From: Neisseria sicca 4320
Lineage (GTDB): Bacteria > Pseudomonadota > Gammaproteobacteria > Burkholderiales > Neisseriaceae
Reading direction: 5' to 3'
NCBI RefSeq assembly: GCF_000193735.1
Contig: NZ_AEPF01000149.1
Coordinates: 1-39,201 of the forward strand
DNA: 39,201 nt
A program made the position numbers and the translations under genes. Below are positions 23,177-32,080 of the stretch, piece by piece. Position 1 is the first letter of the stretch. Every line of letters begins with the position of its first letter. A model generated the notes under the pieces. It was given only the letters and a program-made list of their open reading frames with translations. It was not told where the DNA came from and made no database searches.

Positions 23177-23182
23177 TATAAT
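23177..23182 (+). promoter_or_regulatory. -10 box of pabB-pabC
   Basis: A perfect TATAAT lies 21 bases before the chosen ATG, with no convincing -35. The message would have a very short leader without a clear ribosome site. Confidence 0.45.
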
Positions 23183-23203
23183 CAGGCTATTTGCACCACA
23201 GCC

Positions 23204-25102
23204 ATGCCCTATTTCGCCCTGTTTGACGATGCCGTGAGCGGCCGCGCAAAACTCTATCAAAATCATGTGGAAAGCCGCCTTTTCCATCATAACGAACTGG
23301 ATTTGCTAGACGATACGCTGCAAAAGGGCTGGCAAAAAGGGCTGCATGCTGTGTTGTTTGCAGACTACGAATTCGGTTTGCCGCTGATGGGGATTGAGTC
23401 CGAACGCGGCGGCAATCTTGCCCTGCACTGGTTTGCCGACTGCGCCGACATCGATGCCGCAAGCTGGCTTGCCCAAAATTCAGACGACCTCCCCGCCGGC
23501 ATTTCCACGCCGCAATCCTCCGTATCCGAAGCCGATTACCTCAACTGCATCCGCCAAATCCACGAAGCCATCCGGCGCGGCGACACCTATCAAATCAACT
23601 ACACCACCCGCCTGCACCTGCAAGCCTACGGCAACCCCGTCAGCCTCTACCGCCGCCTGCGCCAACCCGTCCCCTATGCCGTTTTGTCCCACCTGCCCGA
23701 TGCGGAAGGGAAATCCGCGTGGACGCTGTGTTTCTCGCCCGAACTCTTCCTCAAAATCGGTGCGGACGGCACCATCAGCACCGAACCGATGAAAGGCACC
23801 GCGCCGATTTTGGGCGACGGGCAAGACGAACGCCGCGCCGCCGAGTTGCAAGCCGACCCGAAAAACCGCGCCGAAAACGTGATGATTGTCGATTTGCTGC
23901 GCAACGACCTCGGCAAAATCGCCCAAACCGGCAAAGTATGCGTACCCGAGCCGTTTAAAGTATCGCGTTTCGGCAGCGTCTGGCAGATGACCAGCACCAT
24001 CCAGGCCCAAGCCCTGCCGCACATTAGCGCCGCCGACATCCTCCGCGCCGCCTTCCCCTGCGGCAGCATCACCGGCGCACCCAAACGCATGAGCATGCAG
24101 ATTATCGAATCGCTCGAAGCCGAACCGCGCGGTCTGTATACCGGCAGCATCGGCTACCTGAATCCATGTGAAAGTGGGCTTGGGTTTGAAGGCATATTCA
24201 ACGTCGTCATCCGAACCTTATCGCTCAAACCCGCTTCCAACTCGATTTCAGACGACCTAGATAGTGGATTAACAAATCAGGACAAGGCGACGAAGCCGCA
24301 GACAGTACAGATAGTAGGGCAAGGCGAGGCAACGCCGTACTGGTTTAAAGTTAATCCACTATATCAAGGGGTGTACGGCGTCGGTTCCGGCATCGTCATC
24401 GACAGCGACCCCGCCGCCGAATATCGGGAATGCGGCTGGAAAGCCCGTTTCCTCAACGAATTGCTCCCCGCCTTCGGCATCTTCGAAACCATGCGCGTGG
24501 AAAACAGGCAATGCCGCCTGCTCGACCTGCATTTAGGTCGTCTGAAAACCTCCGCACAAGCCCTCAACCTACCCCTGCCCGACGACTGTGAAACCCGAAT
24601 CCGGCAATACATCGCCGACTTGCCCGACGGCCTCTTCCGCCTGAAAGCCGAACTCGTTTCAGACGACCTCATCCTCAGCCATGCCGCCACCGCCGAGCTG
24701 TCCGCCCCGCAGCGCGTCATCCCCGCCCCGCAACCCCTCCCGCGCCGCGACTACCTGCGCCGCTTCAAAACCACCCGCCGCACCCTGTACGACCAAGCAT
24801 GGCAAACCGCCGAAACACAAGGCGCGTTCGACAGCCTGTTTTTCAATTCAGACGGCCTCCTGCTTGAAGGCGGCAGAAGCAACGTGTTCGTCAAATACCA
24901 AGGGCAATGGCTCACCCCGTCTCTGGATTTGGACATCCTCAACGGCGTCATGCGCCAAGCCGTGTTGCGGCATCCGCAAACCTACTTGGGCGCGGACGCA
25001 GTCATCGAAACGCACATCACCCGCGACATGCTCGAACGCGCAGAAAAAATCCGCCTCTCCAACGCCTTAAGGGGCGTGTTTGAGGCGGATTTGGTGTACT
25101 AG
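23204..25102 (+). CDS. PabB-PabC fusion with an in-frame Correia element
   Basis: The 632-residue fusion serves folate synthesis. The N-terminal part is aminodeoxychorismate synthase component I: INYTTRLHLQAYG, SPELFLKIG, ISTEPMKGTAPI, ENVMIVDLLRNDLGKIA, GSITGAPKRMSMQII and GLGFEGIFNVVIRTL. The C-terminal part (from about residue 425) is aminodeoxychorismate lyase, a class IV PLP fold enzyme (FGIFETMRV, SLFFNSDGLLLEGGRSNVFV). Between FNVVIRTL and YGVGSGIVIDSDPAAEY, two strands normally close together, a 104-base CREE is translated as about 34 extra residues without a stop. ATG 23204 begins MPYFALFDDAVSGRA, the usual start. Four AG-mucDUS and one AG-DUS lie inside the gene. Effects of the insert on component I are unknown. 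Confidence 0.93.
   Translation: MPYFALFDDAVSGRAKLYQNHVESRLFHHNELDLLDDTLQKGWQKGLHAVLFADYEFGLPLMGIESERGGNLALHWFADCADIDAASWLAQNSDDLPAGISTPQSSVSEADYLNCIRQIHEAIRRGDTYQINYTTRLHLQAYGNPVSLYRRLRQPVPYAVLSHLPDAEGKSAWTLCFSPELFLKIGADGTISTEPMKGTAPILGDGQDERRAAELQADPKNRAENVMIVDLLRNDLGKIAQTGKVCVPEPFKVSRFGSVWQMTSTIQAQALPHISAADILRAAFPCGSITGAPKRMSMQIIESLEAEPRGLYTGSIGYLNPCESGLGFEGIFNVVIRTLSLKPASNSISDDLDSGLTNQDKATKPQTVQIVGQGEATPYWFKVNPLYQGVYGVGSGIVIDSDPAAEYRECGWKARFLNELLPAFGIFETMRVENRQCRLLDLHLGRLKTSAQALNLPLPDDCETRIRQYIADLPDGLFRLKAELVSDDLILSHAATAELSAPQRVIPAPQPLPRRDYLRRFKTTRRTLYDQAWQTAETQGAFDSLFFNSDGLLLEGGRSNVFVKYQGQWLTPSLDLDILNGVMRQAVLRHPQTYLGADAVIETHITRDMLERAEKIRLSNALRGVFEADLVY
24260..24363. mobile_element. Correia element inside pabB-pabC, about 104 bases
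   Basis: It runs from a slightly altered left end (GATAGTGGATTAAC in place of TATAGTGG) to TTAATCCACTATA. The body has two A deletions and some substitutions compared with the other copies. It lies directly after a DUS and remains open in the host gene's frame. Confidence 0.9.
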
Positions 25103-25146
25103 GAACAATAAATGATTTCTCGGAAATGGATAAAGCCTGAAGGCGA

Positions 25147-26604
25147 TTATTCGTTAGACGGTTTATCTGTCTGAGACTTGTGCGTTAATAATATGCGCAC
25201 GACCTTACCCTCATAACGCTGGCTTAACCACGCCTGTATACGCGCGTGATCTTTGGCAGGCAGAGGCTGCTCCAATTCGAGAGAGACAACGACAATATCG
25301 TCATATGTATCTGTCTTCGGTTCTGCGTTTTTTTGGCTTTCAGACTGTTCGGAAACAGGCGTTGTTTGCGCTTTATCCCAAGCCAAGCCGCGTCCGACAA
25401 CGATTTTTTCCGCTTCGGGATATTGGGCTTTTAATTCCTTTAGTAACGCTGCATCGTCGATATCGGAGGCTTTGCCTGCCAGTACGGTATCGATATAGGC
25501 CTGCTGCTCTTTCAACTCATTTTGCTGCTGAACCGGGTTGTTTCGGCTTGCCAGCAATTCTTCGATTTTGGCACCGTTCCCTCCCGCATAAACCACGTTG
25601 ACCTTCGGCTCTTTCACCCCCGACGCGTTAAGGCTTTTTTCCAGCAGGGCGGTAATTTTCTCGGCATTGCCCGTTCCGTTGACAATCAGACCGACTTTAT
25701 TTTCTCTGTGGTCCAACATCTTACGAAGAACAAAAAAACCTTCCTGCTGCTGCGCGGCGGTGATTGCGGCATTGGCTTTTGTGTTGAAGATCTCCTGACT
25801 CACCAGTCCTGATGCCATATACCCGCTCGGAATCATCACAGCCAACACGACGGCAGTAATCATGATGCTTTGCAACCGGCGTTTGGATTCGGTCACCAGT
25901 CCTCTGCGCGGCAGCTTGAGCAATTTGGAAAACAATAAAGTGGAAAAAGCGATAAACACGCAGTTGATGCCAAAAAGATATGAAGCACCGAGAAAATAGT
26001 GCCAGTTGCCATGTGCCAGTCCGTAGCCCGCAGTACACAGGGGCGGCATCAATGCGGTCGCAATCGCCACACCCGGTATGGCGTTTCCCTCTTCTTTTCG
26101 GGTCAGCGCCACAATGCCCGCACTACCGCCGAAGAAGGCAATCAACACATCCCAAAGGGTCGGCTGAGTACGCGACAAAAGCTCGCTTTGCGCCTCGTTA
26201 AGCGGAGTTAACAGGAAATACAACGTAGCGGTAATCAAGCTGATGACGACGAATATAATAATATTGCGCACCGCTTGGCGGATCAGCGCAGTATCGCCCA
26301 CCGCCAAACCGTAACCCATACCGACTATCGGCCCCATCAACGGCGAAATCAACATCGCGCCGATCACTACCGCCGTGCTGTTTACATTCAGACCGATACT
26401 CGCCACGGCAATGGCAAACATCAATACCCACATATTGGTTCCGGACACCCGAGTATTAGCGCGGATGACCGCATCAATTTTATCGGGATGGGCCTGGTCA
26501 TGCGAAAGATTGAACACATCTTGCAGCCTGGTCATAGCCCCACTGTCCTCTTTTGGCTGGTTTTCTTGTTCTTCTTGGTTTTTAATGTTTTCTTGGTCTT
26601 GCAT
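25147..26604 (-). CDS. DUF389 family membrane protein
   Basis: This inner-membrane protein is about 485 residues long. It has a polar Gln/Glu-rich N-terminus and a core of about six hydrophobic helices with DUF389 hallmarks: NVNSTAVVIGAMLISPLMGPI and GIVALTRKEEGNAIPGVAIATALMPPLCTAGYGLA. A long C-terminal soluble region is probably periplasmic or a regulatory domain. The first ATG is at 26610, but AAGG lies almost on top of it; ATG 26604, two codons later, has better spacing (AAGGA then 5 bases) and is preferred. The physiological substrate of DUF389 is not known. It is monocistronic and divergent from acpP. Confidence 0.88.
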   Translation of the reverse strand: MQDQENIKNQEEQENQPKEDSGAMTRLQDVFNLSHDQAHPDKIDAVIRANTRVSGTNMWVLMFAIAVASIGLNVNSTAVVIGAMLISPLMGPIVGMGYGLAVGDTALIRQAVRNIIIFVVISLITATLYFLLTPLNEAQSELLSRTQPTLWDVLIAFFGGSAGIVALTRKEEGNAIPGVAIATALMPPLCTAGYGLAHGNWHYFLGASYLFGINCVFIAFSTLLFSKLLKLPRRGLVTESKRRLQSIMITAVVLAVMIPSGYMASGLVSQEIFNTKANAAITAAQQQEGFFVLRKMLDHRENKVGLIVNGTGNAEKITALLEKSLNASGVKEPKVNVVYAGGNGAKIEELLASRNNPVQQQNELKEQQAYIDTVLAGKASDIDDAALLKELKAQYPEAEKIVVGRGLAWDKAQTTPVSEQSESQKNAEPKTDTYDDIVVVSLELEQPLPAKDHARIQAWLSQRYEGKVVRILLTHKSQTDKPSNE

Positions 26605-26610
26605 TTTCAT

Positions 26611-27057
26611 CCTTAAATCAATCTTAACGATTGTCTCTGAATATTTAATTAACTGGAATTTCGGATACTGATAATTATGCTTGATAACTAAGTTCGAATA
26701 TGATTAAACAGATACCTTGCAGAATGTTAGCATATACCCGAAAACGCTGACAACGCTTAGCCTGCGTAAGTCTTCACGAAACCAGCATATGCAAAAACCT
26801 TCTCTAATCCAATTCCTACTTTTTCAGCAGCAACCGCCATCAAAATTTTTTAATAATGTTAATGTTAATACGTAACGAAACAAATTCCCGCTTGTAGGTT
26901 AAAATCAGGCTATGCTAATATGCACAACAACAGGTTTTTCCAGAATAATCTGTGTTAGAATGCAGACTTAGATGGAAAACTCTATCCGAACTCGGTACAA
27001 TACCGACGAATTTATTTCTCTTAAACAACCCGCCGCAAGGCAAAAGGAACGACTGAT
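26611..27057. other. acpP upstream region
   Basis: This is an AT-rich, non-coding divergent region of 447 bases. The best acpP promoter candidate is at 26892-26921. No DUS, CREE or small gene was seen. Confidence 0.55.
26892..26921 (+). promoter_or_regulatory. candidate promoter of acpP
   Basis: TTGTAG and TAATAT are separated by 18 bases. A second weaker TAGAAT lies nearer the gene (about 26956). Either could serve; the choice is uncertain. Confidence 0.35.
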
Positions 27058-27294
27058 ATGTCAAACATTGAACAACAAGTTAAGAAAATTGTTGCTGAAC
27101 AACTGGGCGTGAACGAAGCCGAAGTCAAAAATGAATCTTCCTTCCAAGACGACCTGGGCGCAGATTCTTTGGACACCGTAGAATTGGTTATGGCTCTGGA
27201 AGAAGCTTTCGGTTGCGAAATCCCTGATGAAGAAGCCGAAAAAATCACTACTGTACAACTGGCTATCGACTACATCAACGCCCACAACGGCTAA
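27058..27294 (+). CDS. acpP: acyl carrier protein
   Basis: This 78-residue, very acidic cytoplasmic carrier holds growing fatty acids. The phosphopantetheine attachment site is Ser37 in GADSLDTVELVMALEE. The N-terminus SNIEQQVKKIVAEQLGV is standard for AcpP. AAAGGA lies upstream of the ATG. fabF follows 174 bases later, after a hairpin and a new -10 box, as in many fab loci. Confidence 0.98.
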   Translation: MSNIEQQVKKIVAEQLGVNEAEVKNESSFQDDLGADSLDTVELVMALEEAFGCEIPDEEAEKITTVQLAIDYINAHNG

Positions 27295-27313
27295 TCGGCC
27301 GCACCAAACACAC

Positions 27314-27345
27314 CAGCCTCTGCTGCGTTAACGCAATAGAGGCTG
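27314..27345 (+). terminator. hairpin between acpP and fabF
   Basis: Arms CAGCCTCT and AGAGGCTG enclose the palindrome GCGTTAACGC. No clean T-run follows, so it may be a partial terminator or an RNA-stabilising stem that adjusts acpP to fabF ratios. Confidence 0.55.
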
Positions 27346-27374
27346 TTACCTTATATATATGGGGCAAAATCCGT

Positions 27375-27380
27375 TATAAT
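27375..27380 (+). promoter_or_regulatory. -10 box upstream of fabF
   Basis: A perfect TATAAT lies in the acpP-fabF gap; the -35 is poor. It allows fabF expression independent of acpP. Confidence 0.4.
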
Positions 27381-27418
27381 AGCCGCCCGGAATCCGATTC
27401 CGAACCGCTATTACCATT

Positions 27419-27430
27419 TTCAGACGGCAT
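27419..27430 (-). repeat. AT-type DNA uptake sequence of another dialect
   Basis: Read on the minus strand this is ATGCCGTCTGAA, the 12-mer of N. meningitidis/gonorrhoeae, in a genome otherwise full of AGGTCGTCTGAA. It lies in the fabF leader. Confidence 0.8.
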
Positions 27431-27468
27431 CTTGCCGCATCCCACCGGAAACCAACAGCGAGATTATC

Positions 27469-28716
27469 ATGAGTCAGAGAAGAGTAGTCATTACAGGCCT
27501 CGGCCAAGTATCACCGGTCGGCAACGACGTCGCCACCGCATGGAGCAACCTGCTCGCAGGCAAAAGCGGCATCGGCCGGATTACCCGCTTTGACGCATCC
27601 GACATCAACAGCCAAATCGCCGGCGAAGTGCGTGATTTCGACATCGGCCAATACATCAGTGCGAAAGAAGCTCGCCGCATGGACGTATTCATCCACTATG
27701 GCATCGCCGCCGCGCTGCAAGCCATCGACGATGCCGGTTTGGACGAATTGGAAAGCCTCGATAAAAACCGCGTCGGCGTGAACATCGGTTCCGGCATCGG
27801 CGGTCTGCCCAGCATCGAAGCCACCGGAAAATCCGTTATCGAAGGCGGCGCGCGTAAAATCAATCCTTTCTTCATTCCCGGTTCGCTGATCAACCTGATT
27901 GCGGGTCATGTAACCATCCTCAAAGGCTACCGCGGCCCCAGCTACGGCATGGTTTCCGCCTGTACCACCGGCGCGCACTCCATCGGCGACTCCGCCCGAC
28001 TGATTAAATACGGCGACGCAGACGTAATGATTGCAGGCGGTGCCGAAGGTGCTATCAGTCTTTTGGGCGTCGGCGGCTTCGCTGCGATGAAAGCACTTTC
28101 CACCCGCAACGACGACCCCTCCACCGCTTCCCGTCCGTGGGACAAAGGCCGCGACGGTTTCGTTATCGGCGAAGGCGCGGGCGTGTTGGTGTTGGAAGAA
28201 TTGGAACACGCCAAAAAACGCGGCGCGAAAATTTACGCCGAAATCGTCGGCTTCGGCATGAGTTCCGATGCCTACCACATCACCGCGCCGAACGAAGAAG
28301 GCCCTGCATTGGCGGTTACCCGTGCGTTGAAAGATGCCGGACTGAATCCTGAAGACGTCGATTACGTCAACGCACACGGCACATCCACCCCGCTGGGCGA
28401 TGCCAACGAAACCAAAGCCCTCAAACTTGCGCTGGGCGACCACGCCCGCAAAGTCATCGTCAATTCCACCAAATCCATGACCGGCCATTTGCTCGGCGCG
28501 GCAGGCGGCGTGGAAGCGTTGTACAGCGTGTTGGCGGTACACGAGCAAAAATCCCCGCCGACCATCAACATCTTCGAACAAGACATCGAAGCGGGCTGCG
28601 ATTTGGACTACTGCGCCAACGAAGCGCGCGACGCGAAAATCGACGTTGCCATTTCCAATTCCTTCGGCTTCGGCGGTACCAACGGCACATTGGTATTCAA
28701 ATGCTTCAAAGACTGA
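27469..28716 (+). CDS. fabF: 3-oxoacyl-ACP synthase II
   Basis: This 415-residue condensing enzyme elongates acyl-ACP with malonyl-ACP in type II fatty acid synthesis. The thiolase-fold catalytic triad is visible: Cys165 in MVSACTTGAHS, His in NAHGTSTPLGD and His in KSMTGHLLGAAGG. The C-terminal NSFGFGGTNGTLVF is also standard. Length is typical. It uses AcpP from the preceding gene. A tight DUS-pair terminator follows. Confidence 0.98.
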   Translation: MSQRRVVITGLGQVSPVGNDVATAWSNLLAGKSGIGRITRFDASDINSQIAGEVRDFDIGQYISAKEARRMDVFIHYGIAAALQAIDDAGLDELESLDKNRVGVNIGSGIGGLPSIEATGKSVIEGGARKINPFFIPGSLINLIAGHVTILKGYRGPSYGMVSACTTGAHSIGDSARLIKYGDADVMIAGGAEGAISLLGVGGFAAMKALSTRNDDPSTASRPWDKGRDGFVIGEGAGVLVLEELEHAKKRGAKIYAEIVGFGMSSDAYHITAPNEEGPALAVTRALKDAGLNPEDVDYVNAHGTSTPLGDANETKALKLALGDHARKVIVNSTKSMTGHLLGAAGGVEALYSVLAVHEQKSPPTINIFEQDIEAGCDLDYCANEARDAKIDVAISNSFGFGGTNGTLVFKCFKD

Positions 28717-29079
28717 TGTAAGCGGTTTGAAACAAGACAAAAGGTCGTCTGAAAACCTGAAACAAGGGTTTTCAGACGACCTTTTTAAATAATGCAACGC
28801 TTCAAAATCAGTCAAACCGCAGCATCGGCCTTGCCTGAAGACACATCAATCTAATCTTGAATCGGACAAATAGGTTGAAACGTTTTTTCGCGGACGAAGT
28901 CCCGCCACATTTCACAACAGGCATCTGCGACGTACGACCCACCATCAGGCAAAGAGAGCCTTATCTCAAATTCACGTTATATATCATTAGGTTTAAGCAT
29001 CCCACCCTTGCTATTTTCCGATATTCTTTATTTCCCGAAACCTATGGAAACCGGTCGTCTGAAAACCGAAAAAGGATTT
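28717..29079. other. region after fabF
   Basis: The only structures seen are a strong inverted DUS pair (28739-28788) ending fabF and a second pair (29053-29095) whose right arm forms the end of the next gene. The short plus-strand frame in between has no protein features. Confidence 0.6.
28739..28788 (+). terminator. fabF terminator (DUS pair)
   Basis: Inverted AAAAGGTCGTCTGAAAACC and GGTTTTCAGACGACCTTTTT arms are followed by a T-run. Confidence 0.85.
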
Positions 29080-29607
29080 TCAGACGACCTTTTTATCCGG
29101 TTCCTGTACTGCGGCAGACACGGCAGTATCCGCCTGCGGCAAACGGTGCAGTTTGTACCAATCGTACAGCCGCTTCAGACACAATAAGGCAATCAGCGGC
29201 ATACAAAATGCGCTGACCAAATAGCGCGGGTTGCCGAAATTGAACACGGGATGCCCCATAGCAGCGGAAATCAGCGCATTGCCCCATTCCCACAGCGACG
29301 GCACGCTGAATGCCAATACCGCCAGCAGCCCCAACGTGCGGAAAATGCCGATGGGCAAGATACGGCGTTTTAAAACCGTACCGTTAAGTTGGAGCAGAGT
29401 CAGCAGTCCGAAGCCGATAATAACCATCATGCCGCCGTTGGCAATAATTTGCAGGCTGTTGAACGCAATATCGGGGGTAACGGCAAGTCCGCCGTCAGAA
29501 GGCTTACTTTGCTGCAAATTAAGCCCTTGCGAGATATTGAGGGCGAAGCCGTAAACCATGTCGGCCAAGACGATAAAGATAGGCAACGGGGTGATCAGTT
29601 TTTTCAT
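29080..29607 (-). CDS. hypothetical four-helix membrane protein
   Basis: The 175 residues contain four hydrophobic segments: about 5-26, 55-74 (ANGGMMVIIGFGLLTLL), 85-106 (IGIFRTLGLLAVLAFSVPSL) and 126-147 (YLVSAFCMPLIALLCL). The C-terminal tail is cytoplasmic and charged. I do not recognise the family. The last residues Lys-Val-Val and the TGA stop are supplied by a DUS (stop 29080-29082). The ribosome site is weak. The neighbours are fabF (convergent) and an orphan gene (divergent), and give no functional hint. Confidence 0.65.
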   Translation of the reverse strand: MKKLITPLPIFIVLADMVYGFALNISQGLNLQQSKPSDGGLAVTPDIAFNSLQIIANGGMMVIIGFGLLTLLQLNGTVLKRRILPIGIFRTLGLLAVLAFSVPSLWEWGNALISAAMGHPVFNFGNPRYLVSAFCMPLIALLCLKRLYDWYKLHRLPQADTAVSAAVQEPDKKVV

Positions 29608-29829
29608 GGTAGTTGTGTGATAAGAGATGGTGGCGGCATTTTACCGAAAGCGGCTTATGGTAAAGCAGCGGGAGGCGGGAGGCAATAGCGTCAGCCGTCT
29701 CTCTTCCGATTATGCCGTTCGTTATTCGGTTGTGTTAAACCATATCGTTTACGTTACAATCATATTGCCTTAAGACAATACCGCACAGCGGTTTCAGACG
29801 ACCTTATTCTGCCACCGACAGGAATCTTT

Positions 29830-30468
29830 ATGCACGCATCCATCCTTAGCCGTTTTGCACCGGCTTTATACATTTTGATGTTTTTTGCCGGTTTTCTAAC
29901 CGCCTGCGTCTGGTTTAACCCCCAAGACTATCTCGCCGACCTTACCCCTGTCATCACGGCATTTTCCGCTATCGCGCTGGTTTGGCTTGCGTGGGCTTTC
30001 GTCTCGGTCAGAATCAAGGCAAAAAGCGAAATGCAGCATCGGGAAAAACTGATACAGCGTGAAAGCGTCCACCCCGTCCTGCATGCCGCCATCCGCCCGG
30101 TAGAAGACAAACCCGGCATGATTGCCTTCGTTATCCGCAATCACGGCAAAGGTATGGCGAAAAACATCCGACTGAAAGCCACCGCTATTTCCGACCACCC
30201 TTCCGCTTCGGCTGTCGCCGCCGCGCTGGCACGGCTGCCGGTATTTGCCGAAGGAGCGGACATGCTGGCGGCAGACGAAATTTACGCAGGTATTTTCGCC
30301 GACATCCATACCCTTGCCAAAGCAGGAGAATTCGGCGGAATCGTCCGCGTGGATACCGACTGTGAAAACGTTTTCGGCGATGTCTGTACCTCGCAGACGG
30401 ATTTGGACGTCAGCCTGCTGAAACAGGTCGGTACAATCGAAATACCCCGCAAAAAATTGCTGTATTGA
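29830..30468 (+). CDS. hypothetical membrane-anchored protein
   Basis: The 212 residues begin with two N-terminal hydrophobic helices, about 10-28 (ALYILMFFAGFLTACVWF) and 38-59 (LTPVITAFSAIALVWLAWAF). A basic connector and a soluble domain of about 140 residues follow, with strand-rich segments (MIAFVIRNHGKGMAKNIRLKA, GGIVRVDTDCENVFGDV) resembling an Ig-like fold seen in membrane-anchored orphan proteins. Function is unknown. AGGAATC precedes the ATG, and a DUS pair follows the stop. It is convergent with pyruvate kinase. Confidence 0.7.
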   Translation: MHASILSRFAPALYILMFFAGFLTACVWFNPQDYLADLTPVITAFSAIALVWLAWAFVSVRIKAKSEMQHREKLIQRESVHPVLHAAIRPVEDKPGMIAFVIRNHGKGMAKNIRLKATAISDHPSASAVAAALARLPVFAEGADMLAADEIYAGIFADIHTLAKAGEFGGIVRVDTDCENVFGDVCTSQTDLDVSLLKQVGTIEIPRKKLLY

Positions 30469-30537
30469 GCATCATGCAATAACCCGATCCGGCAAGCCAT
30501 CCGCTCCGCATTCCGCATGACGACACGGCATATTGCG

Positions 30538-30583
30538 AAAAGGTCGTCTGAAAACCTGTTTCCAAGTTTTCAGACGACCTCTT
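30538..30583. terminator. bidirectional DUS-pair terminator
   Basis: An inverted DUS pair with a short T/A-flanked loop lies between the convergent orphan gene and the pyruvate kinase gene. Confidence 0.8.
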
Positions 30584-30607
30584 GTTTATCTGCCGTTTGC
30601 GTGTCGA

Positions 30608-32080
30608 TTATTTAACGCGCAACACTTCCAGCGTATTGGTCGAGCCGGATTCGCGCATTTTCGAGCCGCTGGTAATGATGTATTGGTCGCCGGAACTCAA
30701 GATTTTGTGTTCAACCAGCGTGGCTTCCACTTCGTTCAGCGCAGTATTGTGGTCGGTACTGGTCGCCAAAATCATCGGACGCACGCCGCGATACATCGCC
30801 ATGCGGCGTTGGGCGGAAATGCTCGGGGTCAGGGCGAAAATCGGCAGGGTGATGTTGTGGCGGCTGATTTCGAAAGCGGTTGAGCCGCTTTCGGTCAGGG
30901 CGACAATCGCTTTGGCGTGAACCGCACGCGCCACGCCGACCGCGCCGCCGGCAATCGCCAGGTTGGTGCTGACTGCGGCTGGATATTCGACTCGCTCGGC
31001 AACACCGTTGAGCGAGTCCTGCTCTTTTTCGGCTGCCGCGCAGATAATCGCCATTTGGCTGACGGTTTCAAACGGATACGCGCCGACGGCGGTTTCGGCG
31101 GAACACATCACCGCATCGGTGCCGTCCAATACCGCGTTTGCCACGTCGCTGACTTCCGCGCGGGTCGGTACGGGGTTGGTGATCATGGATTCCATCATTT
31201 GGGTCGCGGTAATGCTGAAGCGGCGCAACTCACGGGCGCGGCGGATCATGCGTTTTTGCAGGGCGGGGACGGCTGCGTGTCCGACTTCGACCGCCAAGTC
31301 CCCGCGTGCCACCATGATGCCGTCGCTGGCGAGGATGATTTCGTCCAAGTTTTCAATCGCTTCCACGCGTTCGATTTTGGAAACTAAACCGGGGCGCACG
31401 GCAGTGCTGCCTTTCATTTCTTCTTCGACTTTGGCACGGGCGATGATCAAATCTTCGGCAGATTTCACAAAGCTGATGGCGAGATAGTCGCAACCGATGG
31501 CAATCGCGGTTTTCAGGTCGCGGAAGTCTTTCTCGGTCAACGCGCCTGCGGACAAACCGCCGCCGCGTTTATTGATGCCTTTGTTGCTTTTCAACACATG
31601 GCTGTTTTCAACTTTAGTAACAATCTTACTGCCGTCAACGGATTCCACGGTCAAGGTCAGCAAACCGTCGTCCAACCACAAAACATCGCCTGCAACAACA
31701 TCATCAGGCAGGTCGCGGTAGTCCAAACCGACCGCGTCGCGCGTGCCTTCGCCTTCGAGCGCGGCGTCCAGAACCAGCGTTTCGCCTTTGTTCAATTCAA
31801 TGCTGCCGTCGGCGATTTTACCGACACGGATTTTCGGACCTTGCAAGTCGGCGAGGATGGCGATTTCTTGTCCGGCACGTTTTGCCGCTTCACGCACGAT
31901 GCGGGCATTTTCCTGATGGAATTCAGGCGTGCCGTGGCTGAAATTGAAACGGACGACATTCAGACCGCCTACACGGATCATGTCTTCCAACAACTGAACA
32001 TTGTTGCTGCCCGGCCCCAACGTAGCAACGATTTTGGTATTGTGGCTGATGCGGGTTACATCGCGTTTTGCATTACTCAT
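30608..32080 (-). CDS. pyk: pyruvate kinase
   Basis: This 490-residue glycolytic enzyme converts phosphoenolpyruvate and ADP to pyruvate and ATP. It shows the N-terminal TKIVATLGPGSNN, the substrate loop NVVRFNFSHGTPEFH, ILADLQGPKIRVG and the active-site segment LVSKIERVEAIENLDEI, followed by GIMVARGDLAVE. ATQMMESM and the C-terminal regulatory domain follow. The PykA-like form rather than the PykF type is suggested by IGCDYLAISFVKS, but this is not firm. ATG 32080 is preferred over an upstream in-frame start at 32119 because AAAGGA lies before it and the family begins near there. Confidence 0.96.
   Translation of the reverse strand: MSNAKRDVTRISHNTKIVATLGPGSNNVQLLEDMIRVGGLNVVRFNFSHGTPEFHQENARIVREAAKRAGQEIAILADLQGPKIRVGKIADGSIELNKGETLVLDAALEGEGTRDAVGLDYRDLPDDVVAGDVLWLDDGLLTLTVESVDGSKIVTKVENSHVLKSNKGINKRGGGLSAGALTEKDFRDLKTAIAIGCDYLAISFVKSAEDLIIARAKVEEEMKGSTAVRPGLVSKIERVEAIENLDEIILASDGIMVARGDLAVEVGHAAVPALQKRMIRRARELRRFSITATQMMESMITNPVPTRAEVSDVANAVLDGTDAVMCSAETAVGAYPFETVSQMAIICAAAEKEQDSLNGVAERVEYPAAVSTNLAIAGGAVGVARAVHAKAIVALTESGSTAFEISRHNITLPIFALTPSISAQRRMAMYRGVRPMILATSTDHNTALNEVEATLVEHKILSSGDQYIITSGSKMRESGSTNTLEVLRVK

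Noticed and set aside
25147..26610. A transport function for the DUF389 protein
   Set aside because: No substrate-specific motif or informative neighbour; only the family name is supported.
27511..28815. 434-residue minus-strand open frame
   Set aside because: Antisense to fabF and biased in composition; no start signal or motif.
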